A stretch of 64,000 nucleotides of DNA. It comes from Cyanoderma ruficeps. Taxonomy: Eukaryota > Chordata > Aves > Passeriformes > Timaliidae. Every line of letters begins with the position of its first letter. Position 1 is the first letter of the stretch. The notes under the pieces are model-generated. The model was not told the origin of the DNA. It did no database searches and saw nothing but the letters and a program-made list of their open reading frames with translations. The DNA lies in NCBI GenBank assembly GCA_008694505.1, contig VZDJ01000301.1, positions 5,079,081 through 5,143,080 on the forward strand. The letters run 5' to 3'. Position numbers and translations under genes: made by a program. Positions 50,572 through 61,010 of the stretch are shown here, one piece after another.

Positions 50572-52309
50572 GAGGCATTAGAGCATGGCAAGAATAGGCA
50601 AAAAAGCACTAAAACCATCTCAGGATTCCCATCAGAGATATACTGGGGGCATCTTGTAGGAGAGGCTGCATGTTGCAGCAAAGCCTGGGCTGTCTCATGT
50701 CACACATCACAGACATCACAGTGTTTTACTCTGTAGTAGCCAAAGTTTAGCCTTTGGGCACAAAATTGCCCCGTTCACTTATGTCTGTGTATAAACGGAA
50801 AGTGAACTGGAACTCTGACCCTGGAGAAGGTAAATTTGAAAGGGTGTCAGCAGAGAGAGAAGAAAACAGCAGCCTGTGCTGGGGAGAGAACACAGACAGG
50901 GCTGCATGAGAAGACCCCCTGAGCTAAGACTTGAGGGTTAACTCAAAGTCCAGGTCAATTTAAAGTGAAGGCTGAGAGGATGATTTTGAATTATCCGGGT
51001 ATGGATTCTCATATACATGAAGACATAGGAACACTCAGGTGGTACCTCATGCATCCCTACCTATGGGAAAGCTTTTCCTAGTGGCAGCTTGCCTGGTTTT
51101 CTGTTAGTTAAATCAGTGGTTGTAACTTTTCTGGAGGATTTAATCTCATCTCCAATTCACCAGAGGCTAAAACTGGAATGATGGAGCCCGGCTGTGCACT
51201 AGCAGTGTTTGCTGGCATGTATTTAAAAATCTACAGCTGTGTTTTCCTTGGGGAAAAGGCACACTGAAGGCTCTGCAAAAAGCCCTTTGTGGGCTGGGGG
51301 AAGGTTTCACCCAGGGTTTCCATTTAATTGTGTTCAGCCCCTCAGCTCACCCCCAATGCAGCTGTCTTCCCCTACCATGAAGGGGATGAGGGTCTGCTTG
51401 CACCTCCAAACACCTGGAAGGCTTTACATAGTAAGTGATGGCAGAGATTTCTGACTAATTCTATCGCTGCTTTACTTTGGCAGTAATTCTGCTTGTATAT
51501 TCTGTTTTACATTTATATTAAATTATGCTACGTTTTCTGGGGGGAAATGGAATGAAAAGATTTTTTCCCCCTCCCAGGCAGTGTCTGTTGGAGGGGTATT
51601 GCTGTAAAGGAGAATAGCCCCTGAGGAGATCTGTCTGTGTGGAAAAGTGACAGCAAAGGCTCCTGGCTTGCCTTTGCCTCACTTTCACCTTTCTGGCTGC
51701 TGTTTTATTTATGCAGGGGGGTAATAAAGTAACACCTACCTACCACAGACTTGTGAAGATGGAATAGTTGATACTTTGGAGGTGTTTTGATACCTTCTGG
51801 CAATTTTTCTTTCACATATCTTATAATATAAATCAACTCTTTCCACATGAGCAATTTTGACCTTAGCAGCCTCTGCAATTGACCCTGGTATTGCTGAAAG
51901 ATCTGGGAGAGCAATTTGTAATAGCAAATGCTCTTGGATACTTAACAGGTCTTGATCTCAGTTTTCAAAAGCTAAATTTTGCCTTGATTTAAAAAGGGAC
52001 AAATAACTTTATCACATAAATACGATGCTGAGACTCAGTACAGCTCATCCTCATCTGTATTCCTTATCACTGCAGGGTCAGGAGGGAATATTCTCATGCA
52101 GGTGCACCAGTATAATTGAGGATGTTCACACCAGTTAACTGTAGGCACTTCTTGCATGTGCCTAAAGAAGAAGCCTGTGGTGTTTAACCCAAAATGTTCC
52201 AGATACGTGCCCCTGCCTTGGCATGGTTTGGGGCATGGCAGATTAGTGTTTTGATCCCCAGTCACACATTTTTCAGTCTCTTAACTCCACCAATCAGGGC
52301 AGAAAAAAA

Positions 52310-52700
52310 CCCATCGCTGACAGCCTTATTGCAGTCTGTGCTGGATTTTAAATAGGGCTGATGCTTGAAAACTGATTACAAACGTTGTTAATGAATAGCA
52401 GGCCAAGCTCTCTGCTTGGTGGCAGAGGAGGAAGCCAGAGAAAGCCTCAGAAAAATTAAGCACGGGGCAGGAATGATGAAAGATGGTCTTTCACTTTCAG
52501 CAAATTACTATCTTTCATGAGGATTTCACTTGTTAAAATGAAAGTAATAACCAACATGGCAAACTGCGTGCTACAAAGAGCTTGATTTCTCTCCCAAATT
52601 AATTCTCCATCCTTCATTTGGAAGTGTACTGTTTCTCAAGGCTGCGAAGTATTTTTTTGTCCTGAGTCTGGGCTTTGCAGCAACAGCCCCTGAGAAGCTT
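52310..52700. other. Candidate conserved non-coding element in KCNMB2 intron 2
   Basis: A high-complexity stretch with many TAAT/ATTA words, no repeat signature and no open frame of interest. Composition-based inference only. Confidence 0.3.
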
Positions 52701-53009
52701 ATAAGGTACAGCAGGCTGCAGGCCAGCTGATATGGATATTATACTGGTCTTAAACTGTGCCAAGTCTAAAGCCTGTGGATTGCGATTTTGGCAAAGAGGG
52801 ATCTAATTCTTCCCTCCCTTTATGCCAGTATTACTCAAATTGCTTTCACTGTGGCTGTGCCTAATTTACACTGGGACAAGGAAGTGCGGAGTTAGGCCTA
52901 TATTTACCAAATAAACAATATAAAAATTTAATAAAATGAGTCAAAAGAACATGCCACATGAAGCCAGCTGGAGCAGAGGGTCTGAGACCAAGGACAACCA
53001 TGGAATTAC

Positions 53010-53180
53010 CTTTGCATGTAGGAGCGTAGCAGCGTGATTCCCAGCAGGAAGTACATCATGATAGAGCACACCATCATGGCCAGCCCCAGGAGTATGGCCC
53101 GGTCTTCTCCAGCTTTTAGGGCTGTCACTGTTTTCCTTTTGTCCAGTAGGTCGTGATCCCTGATTTTTTGGTAAATATTT
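53010..53180 (-). CDS. KCNMB2: KCNMB2 coding exon (chain segment and TM1)
   Basis: This 171-nt exon encodes the end of Arg19, residues 20-75 and the start of Ser76. NIYQKIRDHDLLDKRKTVTA is the cytoplasmic chain linking the inactivation ball to the membrane. TM1 spans about residues 47-67 (AILLGLAMMVCSIMMYFLLG), followed by ITLLRSYMQ at the outer face. The gene-strand acceptor is TTTCAACCTCAG|A and the donor AG|GTAATT, both phase 2. The true frame here is not the longest open one; it is fixed by the splice phases and by identity to human KCNMB2. Confidence 0.97.
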
Positions 53181-53859
53181 CTGAGGTTGAAAATAATACA
53201 TTCTTATGTGAAGTTTGTATTTAATCATCAACGCAGCCTCTACAGGCTCCACCTCCATACCCGTCTCACAGGAGAGAAAGGTTTAAAGGTCTTCAGGTGT
53301 CCTTTTTCAAGGGATTCGCTCCGACCTGGTGGAAACTTATTCATCTCCAAAATAAATTACAGCCATTTCTGAAAAGGTAAAAACCCCTTACAGCAAATAC
53401 AAATATTAGACACTTGTGCCAGCTCAGTAAATCCTCCTTTGGTTCAGCCTCTTTGGCCCAGTAGAATTGTCCCAGAGGTGCATTTGACCTGCCAGTGCCA
53501 TCTTAGGCCACTAGAAGATGTTCAGGTACATGAGGTGTCTTTTCTCCAGGTCAGTGGGGTAACAGGTCTTATGTTACCACATGTAGGAAATAGCCTGAAG
53601 AAAGTCATCATTAATATTATCTGAAAGGACCACGCTCTCTTTTGATTCACTACAGGCTATTTATTTGGGCAATTTTCTGCCCTGAGTGTGACTCAAAGCC
53701 CACGAAACACTATGGGGATTTTGCAATTGATTTCTGTGGGTTTTTTTGATTGGGAGCTTATTTACTTTATTCATGAAACAGCTTTTTGGAAACCCAGTTA
53801 CTCATTACAGTGAAAACCCTCACAGAGAATTATCCACCAGAGCTATTTATTCTGGGATT

Positions 53860-53898
53860 AAAAAAAAAAAAAAGAAAAAAAAAAGAAGAAAAAGAAGA
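53860..53898 (+). repeat. 39-nt pure homopurine tract
   Basis: These are 39 consecutive A/G bases (an A-run followed by GAAGAAAAAGAAGA). On the KCNMB2 strand it is a polypyrimidine run 680 nt upstream of the TM1 exon, too far to be that exon's own tract. Confidence 0.9.
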
Positions 53899-56800
53899 TA
53901 CGACAAACCATTCCCCCTTCAGCAGAGAGTCCTTTGCATTTTCTAACCATAAGTCCTTCTTTCATCTCCGAGCCTTTGATGATTCAATGGGTCATGAGGA
54001 CACAATGGTGGAGAAGGAAATATTTGAGTACATTTCAAACACACTCAAACTTTGTGGGTTTAAAATGTACTTACAGACCTGAGGCTGGTCAAAATCTCCT
54101 GTGTTTCCTGTTATGGTTCTTTTGAATCATCCAGGCAGCACCCGAAGCATGTGAACCGCACACCTCTGAGCCCTGGCACCACCATAACATGGACACAGTA
54201 GTACAGGTGGGAGAAGTTCCTCTTCTACTCTCTGCAAAATGGCAGGTGAGCAACATCAACGTCACTGTGGGCTCTGGCAAACCCACCACTCGTGTAAGCT
54301 GAAGCCACCAAGTTTCACTCACCCGTGGGGGAAAAATAAATATCACTGAGTCAGGTCAACAGAGGACTTACGTTGACTATTAGAGCTAAAGAAATAGAGA
54401 TGAGACAGATGTAAAATCATGCATAAACACAGTAGAAGCAACAGCAAAAAGATATGTTTAATCATAGACTCTCTGAGACTGGGATTGAATTTCTATTTAG
54501 ATGATGAGTCACAGTCAGGAAAAGCACATATGGTGTGGGGTTTTTATAGCAAAAATCTTGCTTAGATGGTACTGCAGTCAGTAGTCTCCTGCACCTAAGA
54601 ATCTAAAAGGTTTTTTTATCCAACTGTGGTTTACATCTTTAGGTGTCCATGGTTTCTCTTCAAAACCCTCCTTTAAAGCTTGTCAGTGTTTTCCTAGTTG
54701 GAAATGAAATGGTAATTCAGCCTGTCAAGATTTTCTCTGCTGCTCGGGAGAAAAAATGTATTGTAAACTGGCAGATGCAATTGCCTTCAAAGAAGTAATG
54801 TAGAGTAATAATCTAATGTTAGTTTTCTATTATTATTTATCAAGCTGTATTTAACTGCTGCCATCAGGATTTGCATTGCTCTCAAATGAAAGCAGACAGG
54901 AAGGCAGAGATTGTCGTGCAGTTCCAGCACATTAAACAATCACACAGCATAACTTGTGTCAATGTGTAGGCACAAAACAGGCCCAGTGCCATCACTCACA
55001 AATGTCATAGGATATAAAAGGGATACAAGTGGACGATTTTAAAACAAATAGCTAATTGAGATTGGTCACTTGGCGCTTCCCATGTGGCCTTGAGCCAAGG
55101 AACATGCCATCAGAGGTAAAAAAAGGATGGACTGAAGGGTGTGAAATGAAAACGAGCTACCTGGCAAAGGTGACTGGTGACCACCTGCCAGGTGCATCTT
55201 CCACAGGAAATAAAACTAAAGAAAGCTCTGCCTCAGAGGTCAGGCTTGGAGCACTGCTTCCATTGCTCTTTTGCAAATATTTGTTATTCAAAGCCCCGAA
55301 CAGCAAAGTGATTGTCTTGTACACCTCACTTTGGGCTTTTTTCCCCTGAATCCCTGCCAGGGGCCAGCCTGGTGACCCTTCTGGGGAGGGTGGTGGTGTG
55401 GCACATGCCAGCCCATGACAGCAGTCTTGCCACAGCCCAGGAGACAACGCTGAGCATCCCTCCCTCCTCCTCCTCACACCTGTGCCTGCACTGGCCAATT
55501 CTCTTTGTGTGATACTGTCAACGTCTGCTTTACAAAACTTCACATTTTTGCCCCTTAGAGCCCTGGTTTGGGCAGCACAATATGTTTTGCCCAGTATTTG
55601 GCCACAAAGAGAGCAGTCTCAGCACCTCCCTCACTGTGTCCTGCACATGAGTGTGCAGCTGTGTCAGGGTGGGTTCATGTACCTGTGAACTTTTGGCACA
55701 GCTCGGGGGCCTCTCTCTGCTCGGTCAGCTGGAATAACACCGTGCTCAGCTGGCTGATTTTGGATCCCAGAGCTGCACAGCCACAGCCAACTGCCTGCTG
55801 TGCTATGTTGAAATACAGGTTGTTGCATCCCAGACACTGCTCATCAATTAACTCCATCTAATACTTGTGATTACCTGTGATAACTCCCTGCACGACATCC
55901 AGGGGGCTGCTGGTTTTTAAAAAGCCCCAGCTGTCAGAACACGGAGTTTCCCTGATCTGTGCAAAGGCATTTAATAGGAAGCAAGCCCCCAAGAGGAAAA
56001 GGTCTTTGTGCCCTTGATCATTTCCAAACGGAAGTTCTCCCCTGCTAAGTTTTCTTCTTTTCTGCCAAGTTACTCAGAGGATAAAGACTGGCTGCTGTCC
56101 CCAGGCTCAGATGCCAGAGAGGAGATCTCAGCTGTGACTGTGCCTGCTGGGGACAGAGCAGAGATTTCCCTCTGCACAGCAGCAGTGCAGGGTTCCCTCT
56201 GCAATGTGGTCAGCAGATCCTTCTGTGTCTCCTGCTCCAAAATGAGCAGCACTAAGAGCTCTGTAAAGAGTGCTAAGTGTCCTCATAGGAAAGCTAGAAT
56301 CACCAGGCACCTGCAATTACTTTATTTATTTCAAATAAACACAGATTACCTACTTCAAAGCCCTCCCCTTGCAAACAGAGCATGGTGTGACACTGAGGGG
56401 GACATGGCCTCCTCTGGCACCACGCAGTCCTGGGGCTTGTCAGACAGGGGTGCCTGCCTGAATAATTTAGAATGACTTTGAATCCACATTCATTTCTCTG
56501 ATATCACAGTTGTCATGCAGGTGTCACTCAAATTACCTCATGGAGAGGTGTTTACTGATGTCAGAAATCCTTGAATGCAATGGTCAGAAACTACTCCCGT
56601 ATCTTAACCTGCAGAATTCCCTGTGCTCAGGGATTTTTCTGCTCAGAAGCCACCTTCTTTACATTTTCCTTTACAGGTACATTTGGCTGCACCAGTTTTT
56701 GCTAGTAGACCTGTGGCAACAGGAAATCTCTCTGGAGCCCTCAGAATAGACTCAGTGATGGTTGTAGGCAGATTCCTACAGATATTAACAGATTTGTTCA

Positions 56801-58970
56801 CTCAATTCCTTCCCGCTTCCTCACCAGGCTGGACAAAACGGAACCAAACCAAACCAAACCAGTGCTTTGTTTTTCCAATGGTTGCAATGCTGTGGAGAGC
56901 CTCTTTTACAGCTGAGACAGAATGAGGGCTCAACTAGTTTTCCAAAGCATAAAATGCTGGGGAATTGTGGATGGCTAAACCAGCAATGAAATACAGATAT
57001 TCTGGTGCTGATCATGCAAAAAGAGATGCCTGACAGATACTTTCCACCCAAGAGGAGGTGATTCCTTCAGAGCAAGTGGCTCATTGCAGCACAGTTAATA
57101 TTATGGTGCAACCCCTCAAAAGTCTGTGGTTATAGCATATGTTGGATGACAAGTTTGCTGATCCATATGATAATCTTCCCATCTGAAGTTTAAAGAACAA
57201 AATTCCTGGGAAAGGGTCATTTAAGGTGAGTCATTTCTCTAGAAGGCACCACTCATTGATATAATGATGGCACTGGTGACCTTACATGTGTTAAAATCAC
57301 TGCCAGACACTGGAGGATGAGCTTCTCCCACTAACAGCACTTGCTCTGTGTTCACACCTCTCCTCTGCAGTCCTCAGGCTGCCCTCAGCACTCTCTCATT
57401 TCCATCTTCTTTTCCTCCCTTTCCCTCCTGCATTTTACTAATCACTCCTAAGGTACAAAGAAGTCCTTCAGTACAGCTCTACAGAACCTCTTGGGAAACA
57501 AACCCACCCGAAGGCTTGTCAAGATATCTGAATTTACCATGGCTGGTGTGTAGTCATAGAGATACTGCTCCCTATTCCCTGTTTCTGCAGGCAGGCAGGG
57601 ATGAGCTCTGCCTGGATTTATACTGACCAGCCTCTGAAGAGCCCTCAGCCCAAGTTAATAAGCCTGACTTCAAGGCATGGTCAGAGTCAAAGGCTGTGCT
57701 AATCAGGAGCTTCCAGCCAGCCCAAAGTGTGGGCAGATACTCCTCCAGGTGTCCAACCTCGGACCATGACAGCATTCTAATGCAGAAGGACATTAGCCTG
57801 GGGAAAATTCATTTAAAGAAGAGACTGGCGGAAGCACAGGAGGCATTTAGACAACCAGCTCCAATGAATGTTCATGCTGCAAAGCTGGCTTTTTGTCTTC
57901 AAAACATCGGTTTGGGATCAGATAATCCAAAGAGCTGAACACCTATGCAACCTTTGCAGAATTCTCCAAAGGCCAATTCTCCAAAGGATCTCAGGGTCCT
58001 GAGGGCAGCTTTGCTGCCTGAATTCAGGAGTGCATATTCCCAAGCAGATGCCAACAGTAATATCTCATTAGAATTACTGAAGAGTGTGTTTTGCTAATTG
58101 GCACTGTAGATACATTGATATCTGTTTTTGTTTCACCGGAATGTGATTGTTTGGGATTACATTTAATAGTGACTGCAAGAGGAACTGAAGGAGAGGTGGG
58201 AAGGAGCAAAGGAAAGAAAAGAAAGGCAAATGTGTCCTTGTTGTGACAAGACAAGCTGTCCAGCAAATCTTACTACAAAGGACAGGGATTTTGGAAGGAT
58301 GAATCTAAGCATTACTGACAATTGTTCTTTCATCATTGATATTTAACTTCTTTTGTTCCCAACTGAGCACTGCCTTTGTCTGTGGACTTCAAACCTCTCC
58401 TTCCCTTTCCTTCTCTTTGGCACATTTCCCCGGTCCCCTGGAAGATCCAGTAACTCGTTTATTACTCTGTCTCCTTCAGCCTGTTCCCTGCAGCAGCACC
58501 ACTCATGTGGGTTGGTGAGCCACCAGCTCACTTTGAAGCAGCTAAACAACCCCCAGCTACCGTGGAATGTATTGCACACACGCTCATCCTCACACGTGCA
58601 CTTGTATAACCAGAAAACATCTCTGGCAGCTGGATGCATCATTCAGATGTGCAACAGCTGTGTGGGGCAGTGATCTGGCTGGGGGACAGTGTGGCTGCTG
58701 GCTGGAGGCAAGACACCTGCAAAAAACGTGGAGGCCTCACAGGGGTTGGGGTCGCAAACCTGTGGCTGGGTATTAGTGTGCTTTTAAAACCTAAATCAGG
58801 GATGGCCACGGTGGCTGCTGATGTCCTGAGAGCAAGGAGGACTTTGGTCATGGCTCTGGGACTGCCCCTCCACTCTGCTTTGGCTTGGTCTCCCTGGCAT
58901 TCCTGTGTCTGCTGGGGCAGCAGCCGGGTTTGTGAGGCACAGGGAGGGCCCCCTTTGCATCCCTCCTCCA

Positions 58971-58998
58971 GCGCCGCCGCCGGGGAGAAGCCGCGGGC
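58971..58998. other. CpG-rich patch next to KCNMB2 coding exon 1
   Basis: GCGCCGCCGCCGGGGAGAAGCCGCGGG has seven CpGs in 28 nt, within 60-80 nt downstream of the exon 1 donor on the gene strand. It is isolated, not a full CpG island. Confidence 0.7.
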
Positions 58999-59052
58999 CA
59001 CACTCATAAATATTCAAACCCATAAGAGACGATCAGCACAGGCGCCGTTTAC

Positions 59053-59108
59053 CTTTTCTCATCATGTCTGTAAGATGTAGATCCCCGGCCACTGGTCCAA
59101 ATAAACAT
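59053..59108 (-). CDS. KCNMB2: KCNMB2 first coding exon (start codon and inactivation ball)
   Basis: ATG at 59108-59106 starts MFIWTSGRGSTSYRHDEK, with Arg19 split across the intron. The N-terminal FIW (residues 2-4) is the hydrophobic plug that in KCNMB2 enters the BK pore and causes fast inactivation; a flexible hydrophilic chain follows. Coding length is 56 nt, and 56+171+196+285 gives 708 nt, that is 235 codons plus stop, equal to human KCNMB2. The start is fixed by this homology; the longer upstream open frame is only readthrough into the 5' UTR and intron. The protein is a two-pass membrane subunit with both ends cytoplasmic. Confidence 0.97.
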
Positions 59109-59140
59109 TTTAGAGGGTTGCCCAGGGTTGGCTCTGCTCG
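59109..59140 (-). other. KCNMB2: Probable KCNMB2 5' UTR part of first coding exon
   Basis: On the gene strand a pyrimidine-rich stretch (TCCCTCTTCCCCCAG, then GTCCTTCCATCGTCCCACTGCAG) ends at 59141. This gives a good acceptor 32 nt before the ATG; a second possible AG lies about 23 nt further upstream. KCNMB2 transcripts are known to use separate upstream non-coding exons, which I cannot find here. Confidence 0.5.
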
Positions 59141-60396
59141 CTGCAGTGGGACGATGGAAGGACCTGGGGGAAGAGGGATAACTTTTGTCACTGCCCATCC
59201 AACGTGGCAGAGCACACAATATCCGGCGTGCCAGATCCCCTGTGGCCATTCCCAGTGTGCTCTGAAGATGGACCATTTGTTAACTCGAGGTGAGGTGTAA
59301 AATAATGGGGATGAGAGACCAGTGTGTTAGAAATGGAGAATAAATCCCATTAGCCCCACTGGCAAAAGGTGAGGCCAGCTAATCAGGCTTAGCTCTGCTC
59401 CACGCTGCAAAGGATTCATACCAAGAAATCATCAGCAGTTTAAGAAAAGGTAATAGCTGTGTCTAATGTTTTTATGGCAGTATTTTTCAGGGACAAAATG
59501 GCTATTCCTAAGCATGTACACACTCATTACAGGTTTTTGGCTGCTCTGCAGCTCTCAGTAAGGTGAGGCTCTCAGGGAAGGTGTCTGAATGAGGCACAAG
59601 TATAAGATGTAAATGCAGCATTTTGTAGAAATGTAACTGATATGACAAAGATATCTGTTCCCATGAAGAAATTACTATCCCCAGGCCATTTGGCCAGACC
59701 AGTTAAACACCTGCCCAAGGACTTCTTTGTTTCATTTCAGAGTATGAGAGCTGTTGCCTTCTCTCAGGGTCCCAGGCCATATTGGACCTGCTAGTGGGGC
59801 TATGGCTCCTCTTGTAACCCCTCTTAATTCCTTCTGGTTTTGATGAGGCTCAGTTAAAAATCTTGCTCTCTGAGAATCGGGCCATTCCTATGAAGGCTGC
59901 ATTTTGCATTTTTTCACAGCACAACATTTTGTGTTTTTAATGCATTCAGATAAAAGCTTAAGAAAAAAAATATTCCAGATACCAAATACTTCATCATGAA
60001 GTTTTCATACACTGGGGGCCATTCCTTAGCTCACTGAAAAACAAACCTGATGGCTGATGCTGTCAGAAGGCACAGAAGGCACATGAGCTGAGAAAGTCTC
60101 TCATGTCACTGTCTCCATAATCATGCAAAAGGCTAATTTCAATATTTGCATAGTGGTGAACCAGGAGAATACTTAAATACTGTAGAGGTGGCTGCAGGGG
60201 AAGACTGACGTGGACAGGAGCCAAAATCCATCTGTGTGGAGACAGGTGGAGGGGTGCCGAGGAACTGGGCATTCCACCTGGAGTCAGCCCAGAGCCCCCA
60301 CCACAGGGTCCATGACACAGCCCCAGGCCAAATTCACACTCTGGCTGGGCAGCTGGATGGGCAAACTGGCCAAACTGGTGTTCCTGTCACCTCCTC
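59141..60396. other. 5' flank or 5'-UTR intron of KCNMB2, no gene seen
   Basis: This sequence of mixed composition shows no recognised exon. A promoter was not identifiable; there is no CpG island. Confidence 0.5.
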
Positions 60397-60700
60397 TGTT
60401 GCCCTGAGCTTTCTGTCTTTTTGTCTTTCTGTAGAACTTTCTCATGCAGCTTCATGAAAACAATATCTATTCTTAGAATGTTTACATACTTCTCCTGTGA
60501 GAGAAGAAATGATTGATGGTGATGTCCCCCATCCAGGTTGAAGAGGTGGCGACCTGTGCAGCCAATCTCTTGACCTCTGTACAAATGTATAAAAACTGGA
60601 GTCAGATTTGAATTAAAGGAGAGTTTTCCAAAACAGCCGTGGTGTGAGTTTCATTTCAGTGTTCCTGAAATTGGGACACTCCCAGCTTCGGCCCGCAACA
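60397..60700 (+). mobile_element. Endogenous retrovirus LTR (5' LTR), alpharetrovirus-like by primer type
   Basis: The 304-nt segment is bounded by a 6-bp inverted repeat TGTTGC...GCAACA, the TG...CA ends expected of an LTR. Inside, in order, are a CCAAT box (60562), a TATAAAAA box (60588) and an ATTAAA poly(A) signal (60612), in the U3-R-U5 arrangement. Directly after it, separated by TC, comes a tRNA-Trp-like primer-binding site. The left boundary rests only on the inverted repeat; a start at TGTGAGAG (60496) is the alternative. Confidence 0.75.
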
Positions 60701-60702
60701 TC

Positions 60703-60720
60703 TGGTGACCCCCGGACGTG
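60703..60720 (+). other. Retroviral primer-binding site, tRNA-Trp type
   Basis: TGGTGACCCCCGGACGTG matches the complement of the tRNA-Trp 3' end (TGGTGACCCCGACGTG), with an extra C and an extra G. tRNA-Trp priming is the hallmark of avian sarcoma-leukosis-type elements and relatives. Confidence 0.8.
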
Positions 60721-61010
60721 TGCAAACTGCAGCCTGAGTCACACTCCTCCCTGCTGGAATCCTGCTACCCTGCTCAGATCCTGGCTCGGGGCTGGGACTA
60801 GCAGACAAGGACCTTGCTGAAAATAGGAGGTGGTGGTGAAGCTTTTGGCTGCATTTGTGAAGAGCAAATTTGACAAGAAGGTGGTCCAAGAGAAGGGAGG
60901 AAGAAGGAGGGGAATCTCCCCCAGCCCTTTCCCTGATTTTGTGGTGATCCCTGCAGTCTGAATGCCAAGGACAATTCTGTTCTTTCCTTACAACCACTGT
61001 AGGTAAGTAT
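60721..61010 (+). mobile_element. Probable remnant of ERV leader
   Basis: This is untranslated leader-like sequence after the primer-binding site, with a consensus splice donor AG|GTAAGT at 61001-61008. No gag-like open frame, pol or 3' LTR is recognisable downstream, so the provirus appears cut short; where the element ends is uncertain. Confidence 0.4.

Larger units (their letters stand above)
50537..53009 (-). other. KCNMB2: KCNMB2 intron 2 (2.5 kb)
   Basis: Gene-strand donor CAAAG|GTAATT at 53009. The region 52310-52700 is AT-rich, repeat-free and enhancer-like in texture (AAACGTTGTTAATGAATAGC, CAAATTACTATC, CCAAATTAATTCTCC). No exon is seen. Confidence 0.85.
53181..59052 (-). other. KCNMB2: KCNMB2 intron 1 (5.9 kb)
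   Basis: Gene-strand donor AAAAG|GTAAAC at 59052. It contains a homopurine tract (53860-53898), an (AACCA)n run at about 56841-56860, a 15-bp duplication at 57960-57987 (AATTCTCCAAAGG twice) and a CpG-rich patch beside the donor (58971-58998). No exon or clear transposon seen. Confidence 0.85.

Noticed and set aside
52941..53258. 105-codon minus-strand frame over KCNMB2 exon 2
   Set aside because: It is the wrong frame; the real one is fixed by flanking splice sites and by identity to KCNMB2 TM1.
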